NCBI GenBank assembly: GCA_035498405.1
Contig: DATKAE010000130.1
Coordinates: 1 to 64,000 of the forward strand
Origin: DATBFU01 sp035498405
Lineage (GTDB): Bacteria > Acidobacteriota > Thermoanaerobaculia > UBA5066 > Gp7-AA6
Reading direction: 5' to 3'
DNA: 64,000 bases
Part shown: piece after piece, positions 40,489-48,166 of the stretch
Numbering within the stretch: position 1 is the stretch's first letter
Layout: every line of letters begins with the position of its first letter
Position numbers and translations under genes: made by a program
Notes under the pieces: generated by a model
Database searches by the model: none
Seen by the model: the letters and a program-made list of their open reading frames with translations, nothing else
Told to the model about the DNA's origin: nothing

Positions 40489-41721
40489 ATGCCAAAAAAG
40501 ATTCTGCTGGCCGACGACAGCCTGACGATCCAGAAAGTCGTGGAGCTGACGTTTTCCGACAGCGACTACGACCTGACCTGTGTCAGCAACGGCCTGCGCG
40601 CCCTCGAGAAAGTGCGGGAGGACCGTCCCGATCTGATTCTGGCCGACGTCGTGATGCCCGAGAAGAACGGCTACGAGGTCTGCGAGGCAATCAAAGGGGA
40701 CCCGGCCACGTCCCGAATCCCCGTGATCCTGCTGACCGGCACCTTCGAGCCGTTCGATCGGCCGCGCGCGGAGCGGATCGGCGCCGACGCCATCGTCTCG
40801 AAACCATTCGACTCGCAGCAACTGCTGCGGCAAGTCGAGGCGCTGCTGGCGCGCGCCGAGGTGGGAACCTCCGCCGCCACGGTCGCCATGCGGATCCCCG
40901 AGGAGATTTCGCTGGGCGCGGGCGCTCCCCCTGGCCGCGGCCCGGAACCGGAGCCCTTCGACGCGGGCTTTTCTCCCGAGGACTTCACCGGCAGCGTGCG
41001 CCTTCCGACCGGCGATCCGTTCGAGGAGGAGTACGGCAGAGGCGACGTGGACTCGGCGATCGAGGCGTTCGAGAAGGCGCAGGGCCTGCCCGACACCGCC
41101 GTGCCGGCGGCCCCGGTCGTTCGGGAAGCGGAGTCGACTTTTGAGCACGAAATCGAGGAGTCGAGCTGGCTCACGGAGGAGCCGGAGCGGCACGCGGGTC
41201 CCGAGCGCAGCCACTGGATGACCCCCACGATGCCTCCGAGCCCGCCCTTCTTCGAAGAGCCCGCGGTCGAGCCCGGCCGGCGCGGCGAGGAGGAGCCGAC
41301 GGCTGAGATCGCTCCCGAGGCGTTCGGGGAGCGCCCGACGGAGCCCTTTCCCTCGCCACCCGCCGAGGTCCATGTCGAGGAGATCAGCGCCGACGCGGCG
41401 CATGCGCTATTCGACGTTCCGCCTCCGGAAGCTCCGCCGGCCCCGTCCGAGGTTCCATCGCCTCCGCCGGCGCCAGCCGCCCCTCCCCACGAGCTCGAAG
41501 CTCTGGCCCAGACTTCATCGATCCCGGAGTTGGCGCAGATGCTTTCGTCGGTCTCGGGCGCGGCGGGCTTGTCCGAGGCGGACATCGATCGCTTGGCCGC
41601 GCGCGTCGTCGAGAAGTTGTCGGATCGGATCATCCGCGAGATCGCCTGGGAAGTCATCCCGGACATGGCCGAGATCGTGATCAAGCAGCGGATCAAGGAG
41701 CTCGAAGCCGGCCTCGAGTGA
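40489..41721 (+). CDS. Response regulator with disordered linker and conserved C-terminal helix
   Basis: A 410-residue protein. The receiver domain (1-122) has the acidic pair D9/D10, phospho-acceptor D53 in LADVVMP, a Thr in LLTGT and Lys in SKPF. Residues about 125-355 are Pro-, Glu- and Ala-rich and probably disordered. The last 55 residues are helical, with RIIREIAWEVIPDMAEIVIK near 380-399 and RIKELEAGLE at the end. This end resembles the short C-terminal helix motif of polar organisers such as PopZ and of some deltaproteobacterial response regulators, so it may be a docking or oligomerisation peptide. No output enzyme or DNA-binding domain and no adjacent histidine kinase are present. 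Confidence 0.82.
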   Translation: MPKKILLADDSLTIQKVVELTFSDSDYDLTCVSNGLRALEKVREDRPDLILADVVMPEKNGYEVCEAIKGDPATSRIPVILLTGTFEPFDRPRAERIGADAIVSKPFDSQQLLRQVEALLARAEVGTSAATVAMRIPEEISLGAGAPPGRGPEPEPFDAGFSPEDFTGSVRLPTGDPFEEEYGRGDVDSAIEAFEKAQGLPDTAVPAAPVVREAESTFEHEIEESSWLTEEPERHAGPERSHWMTPTMPPSPPFFEEPAVEPGRRGEEEPTAEIAPEAFGERPTEPFPSPPAEVHVEEISADAAHALFDVPPPEAPPAPSEVPSPPPAPAAPPHELEALAQTSSIPELAQMLSSVSGAAGLSEADIDRLAARVVEKLSDRIIREIAWEVIPDMAEIVIKQRIKELEAGLE

Positions 41722-41892
41722 CCCTTCGGGCCGGCGCAGTACTCGCCTCCCTCCCGCCTGCGCCGCCGAACGTCCCCGGAATCGACGCGGTGCTTCGGGG
41801 CCTTAAACCGGAGGCGCTCGAGGGCCGTCCTCGGTTGTAAGTCGCGCCGCTTGCTCGCGTCGTCCGGCGCTCGCAAGGCGCCCGGCGGCCAG

Positions 41893-41901
41893 TGTGATAA
41901 A
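41893..41901 (+). promoter_or_regulatory. Possible extended -10 box of valS
   Basis: TGT followed by GATAAA would start transcription near 41908, inside the hairpin at 41904-41925, so valS messages from it would lack the full 5' arm of the stem. Weak, position-based evidence. Confidence 0.3.
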
Positions 41902-41903
41902 TG

Positions 41904-41925
41904 AAAGGGCTCCGAGCCCTTTTTT
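41904..41925 (+). terminator. Rho-independent terminator directly before valS
   Basis: AAAGGGCT and AGCCCTTT form a perfect eight-base stem with a three-base loop, and the stem runs into six consecutive T. It ends one base before the valS ATG at 41927. It may end the response regulator transcript (206 bases upstream) or act as an attenuator of valS. Confidence 0.7.
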
Positions 41926-41926
41926 C

Positions 41927-44587
41927 ATGCCCGAAGGAACGACGAAGCCTGGTGCGTCCGACGCCTCGCGGAGGCTGGAGAAGACTTTTGATCCCGCCTC
42001 CTTCGAGCAGAAGTGGTACCGGTCCTGGGAAGCCGAGCGGCGCTTCGAGCCGTCCGGCCCGGCCAGCTCCCCGCGCTTCGTGATGGTGATCCCGCCGCCC
42101 AACGTCACCGGCCGCCTGCACATCGGACACGCTCTGGGGCGAACGCTCGAGGACGTGCTCGCCCGATGGAACCGGATGAGGGGGCACCGCGTCCTGTGGG
42201 TTCCCGGGACCGACCACGCGGGCATCGCCACCCAGATGGTGATCGAGCGCCAGCTCGCCAGCGAGGGCATCGACCGGCGCACGCTCGGGAGGGAAGGGTT
42301 CGTGGCCCGAGTCTGGGCGTGGAAGCGCGAGGCGAAGGACACCATCCAGACGCAGATGAAGCGCCTCGGTTGCTCGCTCGACTGGTCGCGAGAGCGCTTC
42401 ACTCTCGACCCCGATCTTTCCCGCGCGGTGCGGCACGCGTTCGTGCAGCTCTATCGAGAGGGACTGATCTACCGGGGCCGCTACGTCGTCAATTGGTGCC
42501 CGCGCTGCGGGACCGCGGTCTCGGACCTCGAGGTCGTGCACAAGGAAGTCGACGGCAAGATCTACCAGATCCGCTACGACGTGCCGGGCGTGCGCTCGGG
42601 GGCGGTCGTCGCCACCACGCGGCCGGAGACGATGCTGGGCGACACGGCGCTCGCGATCCACCCGGAGGACCCGCGCACCGCGAAGCTCCGGGGCAAGACG
42701 GCCGTCTTGCCGATCGTCGGACGCGAGCTCCCCATCGTCGAGGACCCGATTCTCGTCGACCGGGCCTTCGGCACGGGGATCGTGAAAGTCACGCCGGCGC
42801 ACGATGCCAACGACTTCTCGACGGCGGAGCGCCACAATCTCCCGGCCGTCGTCGTGATCGGGCCGGACGCCCGCATGACGAAGGAAGCCGGAGCGGACTT
42901 CGCCGGGCTCGACCGCTTCGAGGCGCGCAAGGCCATCCTCGAGCGCCTGGCCTCCGAGAATCGGCTGGTCGCGACGGAGGATCACCGCTACGCCCTCGGG
43001 CACTGTCAGCGCTGCGACACGATCATCGAGCCCTACCTCTCGACCCAGTGGTTCGTGAAGATCCAGCCGCTGGCGGACCCGGCCATCCAGGCGGTCCAGC
43101 AGGGGGCGGTTCGTTTCGTGCCCGAGTCCTGGGCGAAGACCTATTTCGCCTGGATGGAGAACATCCACGACTGGTGCATCTCGCGCCAGCTCTGGTGGGG
43201 GCACCGGATTCCCGCCTTCTACTGCGAGAACGGGCACATCACGGTCTCCGAGGAGGACCCGAAGGCCTGCGCGACCTGTGGCCTGGGCCGTCTCGAGCAG
43301 GACCCGGACGTTCTCGACACGTGGTTCTCCTCGCAGCTCTGGCCCTTCTCCGTCTTCGGGTGGCCCGAGGAGACGACGGACCTGAAGGTCTTCTACCCGA
43401 CCGACGTCTTGGTCACCGGTTACGACATCCTGTTCTTCTGGGTGGCGCGGATGATCATGGCCGGCCTGCACTTCACGGGCAAGGCTCCGTTCCACACGGT
43501 TCACCTTCACGGCCTGGTGCGCGTGGGCGGCGAGAAGATGTCGAAGACGAAGGGAAACGTCATCGACCCGATCGAGGCGATCGACGAGTTTGGTGCCGAT
43601 GCGGTGCGATTCGCGCTGGCGGCGGCGGCCTCGAGCGGTCCGACCGTTTCGCTCGAGAAGCAGCGCCTTTCCGGCTCGCGCGCGTTCGCGACGAAGCTCT
43701 GGAACGCCTCGCGCTTTGCCCTCGGGCAGTTCGACCCCGAGCGTCCCGACGGAACCCCGCCGCGGGACCTGGAGCTGCCGGACCGCTGGATCCTTTCGCG
43801 CCTCTCGTACGCCGCCGGCGAGGTCGCGCGGCAACTGGAGCTCTTCCGCTTCGACGAGGCGGCCCAGGCGATCTACTCCTTTCTCTGGCACGAGCTCTGC
43901 GACGGTTACATCGAAATGGTCAAGCCGCGCCTGTCCGGGCCCGGAGCGTCGACCGAGAGCCGCGAGGCGGCGCGTCAGACGCTCTACCGGTGCCTGGCGG
44001 ATTCGCTCGCTTTGCTCCATCCCTTCATGCCGTTTGTGACCGAGGAGATCTGGGAAAAGGTCACGGGGCAGGTCGGAACGCTCATCGTGACGGCGTTTCC
44101 CCGGCAGAGGCCCGAATGGAGCGATCCCGGCGCGGAGCGCTCGGTCGAGGCCCTGCGAGCCCTGGTGACGCGCGTGCGAAACTACCGCGGGGAGCGGAGC
44201 GCCTCGCCCACGGAGCCCGTGGAGCTGTCGATCGATCCGGCGTCGGCGCCGGAGATCCTGTCGGACCTGCGCAACTTGTCCGCGATCCTGGTCCATCTGG
44301 CGCGTCTGTCCGACCTTCGATTCGAGGCGCCCCTCGAAGGCGCGACCCGCGACGTCGTGGCCGGCGCCGCCGTGGGTCTGTCTCTGCCGCGCCCGGCCTC
44401 CTCCGCCGACCGGTCGCGCGCCGAGAAGACCCTTTCCGAGCTCGACCGAGAGATCGAAACGCTTTCGGCGAAGCTGCGCAACCCCTCCTTCCTCGACCGG
44501 GCTCCCGCACCGGTCGTCGAGAAGACACGCCGCCGACTGGCGGAGCTCGAGCAGCGGCGCTCCGCTCTGTCGGGCGCCACCGCATGA
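41927..44587 (+). CDS. valS: Valine--tRNA ligase
   Basis: An 886-residue class I synthetase. The HIGH motif is H65-H68 in GRLHIGHALG, the KMSKT motif near 536-540 in GEKMSKTKGN, and the editing domain lies between (TTRPETMLGDTA). The catalytic core includes ISRQLWWGHRIPAFYC. The C-terminal anticodon domain is followed by a short coiled coil (about 820-880) as in ValRS. ATG 41927 is chosen because the conserved FDPASFEQKWY block starts 20 residues later; GTG 41894 would place the terminator hairpin inside the coding region. The upstream 206-base gap holds that hairpin. It overlaps birA by ATGA. Confidence 0.94.
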   Translation: MPEGTTKPGASDASRRLEKTFDPASFEQKWYRSWEAERRFEPSGPASSPRFVMVIPPPNVTGRLHIGHALGRTLEDVLARWNRMRGHRVLWVPGTDHAGIATQMVIERQLASEGIDRRTLGREGFVARVWAWKREAKDTIQTQMKRLGCSLDWSRERFTLDPDLSRAVRHAFVQLYREGLIYRGRYVVNWCPRCGTAVSDLEVVHKEVDGKIYQIRYDVPGVRSGAVVATTRPETMLGDTALAIHPEDPRTAKLRGKTAVLPIVGRELPIVEDPILVDRAFGTGIVKVTPAHDANDFSTAERHNLPAVVVIGPDARMTKEAGADFAGLDRFEARKAILERLASENRLVATEDHRYALGHCQRCDTIIEPYLSTQWFVKIQPLADPAIQAVQQGAVRFVPESWAKTYFAWMENIHDWCISRQLWWGHRIPAFYCENGHITVSEEDPKACATCGLGRLEQDPDVLDTWFSSQLWPFSVFGWPEETTDLKVFYPTDVLVTGYDILFFWVARMIMAGLHFTGKAPFHTVHLHGLVRVGGEKMSKTKGNVIDPIEAIDEFGADAVRFALAAAASSGPTVSLEKQRLSGSRAFATKLWNASRFALGQFDPERPDGTPPRDLELPDRWILSRLSYAAGEVARQLELFRFDEAAQAIYSFLWHELCDGYIEMVKPRLSGPGASTESREAARQTLYRCLADSLALLHPFMPFVTEEIWEKVTGQVGTLIVTAFPRQRPEWSDPGAERSVEALRALVTRVRNYRGERSASPTEPVELSIDPASAPEILSDLRNLSAILVHLARLSDLRFEAPLEGATRDVVAGAAVGLSLPRPASSADRSRAEKTLSELDREIETLSAKLRNPSFLDRAPAPVVEKTRRRLAELEQRRSALSGATA

Positions 44588-45351
44588 TCCCGTTCGCAGA
44601 CGGAGCCCTCCAAGTGCGCCGGTGGCGAACCTTCGAGAATCTGGCGTGCCTCCCGCGGACGGAATCCTCCAACGACCTGGCTCTCGAGTTGATCGAGCTG
44701 TACTTCGACGAAGACCAGTTGCTGCCGGCCTCCGTTCTGGTCGCCGAGAGCCAGCCGGGCGCCCGGGGACGCCACGGCCCTTGGCACGCGCCGGCGGGGC
44801 GCGGCCTCTACTTCACGTTCCTGCTGGCGGGTCAGGGGCTGCCGCTCTCCGTGATTCCGATCGCCGTGGCGCGATGGACGTCCGAAGCCGTCCGCGAGGC
44901 GACGGGCGCGCTGTCGGAGCTCAAGTGGCCCAACGACCTCTACGTCGGCCGGCGAAAGCTCGCGGGGATACTGCCGGAGGCGCGCACACAGGGGGAACGA
45001 ACGATGCTCGCCGTGGGAATCGGGCTGAACGTCTCGGGCACGGCCGACTCCCTGGGACTGCCCGGAGCCACGACGGTCGAAGAGGAAGCGGGGCGTCCCA
45101 TCTCCCGCGCCGGGTTGCTGCAGGCGCTGCTCGACCGGATCGATCTCGAGCTGGTCGCGCCGGACTGGGAGCGCGAGATCGCCGCCTGGGAGCGCGCCTC
45201 GCTCCATCATCCGGGAGACCGGATGACCATCCGGCGCGAGGGAGAGGAGTTGACCGGCGAGTACCTGGGACTCGATCCATCGGGCTTTCTGAGGCTGAAG
45301 ACCGAGGGCGGAGAGAAGGTGTTCCCGGCGGGGGAGGTGGCCGAATGGTGA
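44584..45351 (+). CDS. birA: Biotin--[acetyl-CoA-carboxylase] ligase, monofunctional
   Basis: A 255-residue biotin protein ligase. TESSNDLALELI, the glycine loop GARGRHGPWHAP (a variant of GRGRxGR), KWPNDLYVGRRKLAGIL and VGIGLNV are family signatures. A C-terminal SH3-like domain (about 205-255) is present. The N-terminal helix-turn-helix of repressor-type BirA is missing, so it should only attach biotin to carrier proteins such as the one at 38890. It sits between valS and coaX, a birA-coaX pair being common in bacteria. Confidence 0.92.
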   Translation: MIPFADGALQVRRWRTFENLACLPRTESSNDLALELIELYFDEDQLLPASVLVAESQPGARGRHGPWHAPAGRGLYFTFLLAGQGLPLSVIPIAVARWTSEAVREATGALSELKWPNDLYVGRRKLAGILPEARTQGERTMLAVGIGLNVSGTADSLGLPGATTVEEEAGRPISRAGLLQALLDRIDLELVAPDWEREIAAWERASLHHPGDRMTIRREGEELTGEYLGLDPSGFLRLKTEGGEKVFPAGEVAEW

Positions 45352-46136
45352 AGCGTTCGAGCATGCCGCGGCTCCTCGCCGTCGACGTGGGAAACACCAA
45401 TACCGTCCTCGGCCTCTACGAGGGAGACCGGCTCCAGCGACACTGGCGCCTGACGACGCGCCGGGACGCGACGTCCGACGAGATCGCTCTGTCGGTGGGA
45501 GGGCTCCTGGCCTCGGCCGGCGCCGAGGCCGAGCGGCCCGAGGTCATCGTTGCCAGTGTCGTGCCCTCTCTGCGCTTTCCCCTGCGGCAGGCCCTGCGCC
45601 AGATGTTCGGAGCCGAGCCGCTCTTCGTCGAGCCCGGCGTGAAAACGGGCATGCCCATCCTGTACGAGATCCCGCAGGAGGTGGGAGCGGATCGGATCGT
45701 CAATGCGGTGGCGGCGCACGCGCGCCTGGGCGGGCCTTGCATCGTCGTCGACTTCGGAACCGCCACCACGTTCGACGTCGTGACCGCAAGAGGGGAGTAC
45801 GCCGGCGGCGTCATCGTGCCCGGCATCGCGATCTCGGCGGAGGCCCTCTTCGAGAAGGCCGCGCGGCTCTGGCGGGTCGAGATCCGGCGGCCCGATCGTG
45901 TCATCGGCAAGACCACCGCGGCCTCGATCCAGTCGGGCCTCTACTTCGGCTACCTGTCGCTGGTCGACGGCGTGATCGCCCGCATCGAAAAGGAGCTCGG
46001 CGCCCGTCCCCGCGTGATCGCGACGGGAGGGTTGGCCGAGCTTTTCGGCGGAGGCTCCGAGCGCATCGAAGAGGTCGATCCGCTTCTGACCCTGACGGGC
46101 CTGCGTCTCATCCATGAGCGAAACCGAGGCGGATAG
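45345..46136 (+). CDS. coaX: Type III pantothenate kinase
   Basis: A 263-residue CoaX, the first enzyme of coenzyme A synthesis. It shows LLAVDVGNTNTVLGLYEG (phosphate-1 loop with the Asp base), VGADRIVNAVAAHA, VVDFGTATTFDVV (second phosphate loop) and GGVIVPGIAIS. Type III enzymes are not feedback-inhibited by CoA and use a monovalent cation. ATG 45345 overlaps the birA stop; ATG 45363 would also keep the domain intact. Confidence 0.94.
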   Translation: MVKRSSMPRLLAVDVGNTNTVLGLYEGDRLQRHWRLTTRRDATSDEIALSVGGLLASAGAEAERPEVIVASVVPSLRFPLRQALRQMFGAEPLFVEPGVKTGMPILYEIPQEVGADRIVNAVAAHARLGGPCIVVDFGTATTFDVVTARGEYAGGVIVPGIAISAEALFEKAARLWRVEIRRPDRVIGKTTAASIQSGLYFGYLSLVDGVIARIEKELGARPRVIATGGLAELFGGGSERIEEVDPLLTLTGLRLIHERNRGG

Positions 46137-46773
46137 GGCCTACTACGCGGCGGGCGAAGCGGCTTTCATCCAGCGGCGCGGCACCCCCTTTCTCCTTTCG
46201 CCCAAGGACTTCGCCCTGCTCAAGCAGTGGCGGCAGCTCGGCGTGCCGATCGAAGCCATCGAACGAGGGATCGACGACGCGTTCTCGCGGCGGGAGCAAC
46301 GCGGGTCCACGGGCCGGATCAACTCGCTCGCCTACTGTCGCGACGCGGTGCTCGCCGCCTGGGAGCGGCGCGCCGAGGCGTCGGTGGGCCGCGGCGAAGG
46401 CCGCCACGCTCCGACCGACTCCGCGGCCGGTCTCGACAGGCTGGAGACGGTGCTCTCGGAGCTCGCGGGACGCCGACCGGATCTCGCGCCACCGGTCGAG
46501 GCTGCCCGGCGCTCCCTGGAGCGGTTGAGGCGCGTGCCGCGCCCGCCCGACGAGATCGAGGAGTCGCTCGTCCGCCTCGACCGCCGGCTCACCTCGGCGC
46601 TCTACGACGCGCTGCCCGAGGCGGAGAAGCGCGAGCTCGACGACGCGATCGAACGCCAGCTCGATCCCCTGCGCGAACGGATGGACGAGGAAACGGCTCG
46701 GCGGACGGGCAAGGCGCTCGTCCGGCGCATCCTGCGCGAGCGGCTCGAGCTGCCACGGCTGACGCTCCTCTAG
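46114..46773 (+). CDS. Uncharacterised helical protein behind coaX
   Basis: A 219-residue soluble protein I do not recognise. The first 90 residues (AGEAAFIQRRGTPFLLSPKDFALLKQW, then GVPIEAIERGIDDAF and INSLAYCRDAVLAAW) look like a small helical domain similar in character to winged-helix or primosome DnaD-like modules. The rest is charged and helical with few conserved-looking residues. It overlaps coaX by 23 bases and is followed by the RNA methyltransferase, so it is cotranscribed with CoA and biotin genes. No signal peptide or membrane helix is visible. Confidence 0.65.
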   Translation: MSETEADRAYYAAGEAAFIQRRGTPFLLSPKDFALLKQWRQLGVPIEAIERGIDDAFSRREQRGSTGRINSLAYCRDAVLAAWERRAEASVGRGEGRHAPTDSAAGLDRLETVLSELAGRRPDLAPPVEAARRSLERLRRVPRPPDEIEESLVRLDRRLTSALYDALPEAEKRELDDAIERQLDPLRERMDEETARRTGKALVRRILRERLELPRLTLL

Positions 46774-46891
46774 CCCGGCGCTTCGCGACAACAGAAGGGT
46801 GATGCATGGATTCCTCGCGCCCGCTCTCTCCCGCGAGCAACGCCCCCGGGGCGCCGCGCCGAGCCCGGGGCGGGGCGAGGCGGCGGACGGC

Positions 46892-48166
46892 ATGATCCGC
46901 CGTGTCACGATCGCCGCGCTCGCTCCGACCGGGGAGGGGGTCGCCCGAACGCCCGATGGCGTCGGCTTCGTCGCCGGTTCTCTTCCGGGCGAAGAAGTGG
47001 ACGCCCAAGTCATCGAGGTTCGCAAGCGCTTCTGGAAGGGCAGGACGGTCGGAATCTCGGTGCGATCGCCGGAGCGCCTCTCCGGCGGGCACGCGGACGG
47101 TTGCGCCGGTTGCGACTGGGCGCACATCGGCCTCGAGCGCGCCCGAGAGTGGAAGCGCGCGCTCTTCCTGGAGACGATGGAACGGATCGGCGAGCTGCCG
47201 CGCGAGAGCTTCGGCGAGCTTCCGATCGCGCCCTCGGCCCCGGCGTATCGCCTTCGCAATCGCTTTCACGTCTCGGGGCGCGGCGACTCCGCGCGCGTGG
47301 GCTTCTTCGCCCCCGGCACGCACCGCGTCGAGTCGGTCGCCGGCTGCGAGGCGATCGGCGAGCAGATGCGCGCGCTTCTGCCCCGGCTGGCGGCCGCGGT
47401 TTCGGACAGCGGCGCTCCGGTCGAGGAGATCGCGACCGTCGAGACACTCGACGGCTCGGGGCGTCTGGCGGCGGCGACACTCGCTCTCTCGAGTGATCGG
47501 CAGGAAGCCAATGCGCTTCTGACGCGGCTCGAGCCGCACTTTGACGGGGTGATCGTTCGCGGCGCAAAGGGCGCCGTGCTCGCGCGAGCCGGGAAGACGC
47601 GCCTGTGGCTGCCCGTCGGAGGCCGGGATTTCCCGCTCACGGCCGGCGTCTTCTTTCAAGGCAACCGCCACCTCGTGAGCGAGCTCTACGCGGACGTGGC
47701 GCGGGCGGCGGCGGCCGTCCCGGCCGGACGAGCCCTCGACGCCTTCGGAGGTGTGGGCTTCTTCGCGGGAGCGCTTCTCGACGCCGGGCACGCCGTGGTG
47801 AGCGTCGAGGCGGATCACGCCTCGGTCGAGCTCGCGCTCGAAGCGCGGAAGCGCTGGAAGGCGGCCAACTGGGACGTCGAGCGTTCGGCCGTTCTTTCGT
47901 TTTTCGACGGCGAACCCGGTGTTTTCGACCTCGCGGTGCTCGACCCGCCGCGCGCGGGGCTCGGCCTGCGGCTTTCCGGAGCCCTGCCGTCGCGGGTCCG
48001 AGGACGTCTCATCTATGTCTCCTGCGACACGGCGACCCTCGCTCGCGACCTCGCGGTGCTCGCGTCGGGGGGGCTCGCCGTCGTCGATGCCCGGCTCTAC
48101 GATCTGTTCGCGTTCACCCACCGCGTCGAAGCGGTCGTGATCCTCGAGCGCGCCTCGGGTCGATGA
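46892..48166 (+). CDS. 23S rRNA/tRNA 5-methyluridine methyltransferase family (RlmD/TrmA type)
   Basis: A 424-residue SAM-dependent RNA methyltransferase. It has an N-terminal TRAM domain (about 1-60), a Cys cluster with CAGCDW as part of a possible 4Fe-4S site, the SAM-binding region LDAFGGVGFFAGALLDAG, the catalytic motif VLDPPRAGL and YVSCDTATLARDL with the nucleophilic Cys. The target uridine (U1939, U747 or tRNA U54) cannot be assigned. ATG 46892 starts the TRAM strand; an upstream ATG at 46802 behind GAAGGG would add 30 low-complexity residues. It overlaps comEC by ATGA. Confidence 0.87.
   Translation: MIRRVTIAALAPTGEGVARTPDGVGFVAGSLPGEEVDAQVIEVRKRFWKGRTVGISVRSPERLSGGHADGCAGCDWAHIGLERAREWKRALFLETMERIGELPRESFGELPIAPSAPAYRLRNRFHVSGRGDSARVGFFAPGTHRVESVAGCEAIGEQMRALLPRLAAAVSDSGAPVEEIATVETLDGSGRLAAATLALSSDRQEANALLTRLEPHFDGVIVRGAKGAVLARAGKTRLWLPVGGRDFPLTAGVFFQGNRHLVSELYADVARAAAAVPAGRALDAFGGVGFFAGALLDAGHAVVSVEADHASVELALEARKRWKAANWDVERSAVLSFFDGEPGVFDLAVLDPPRAGLGLRLSGALPSRVRGRLIYVSCDTATLARDLAVLASGGLAVVDARLYDLFAFTHRVEAVVILERASGR

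Noticed and set aside
41722..41903. A T-box leader before valS
   Set aside because: I cannot see the conserved T-box sequence or an anticodon-bearing stem; only the terminator-like hairpin is clear.
41693..44296. An 867-codon open frame on the minus strand opposite valS
   Set aside because: It mirrors valS, which has intact HIGH and KMSKT motifs. The antisense translation is low-complexity and rich in Arg, Gly and Asp without a domain; long antisense frames are expected at this GC content.
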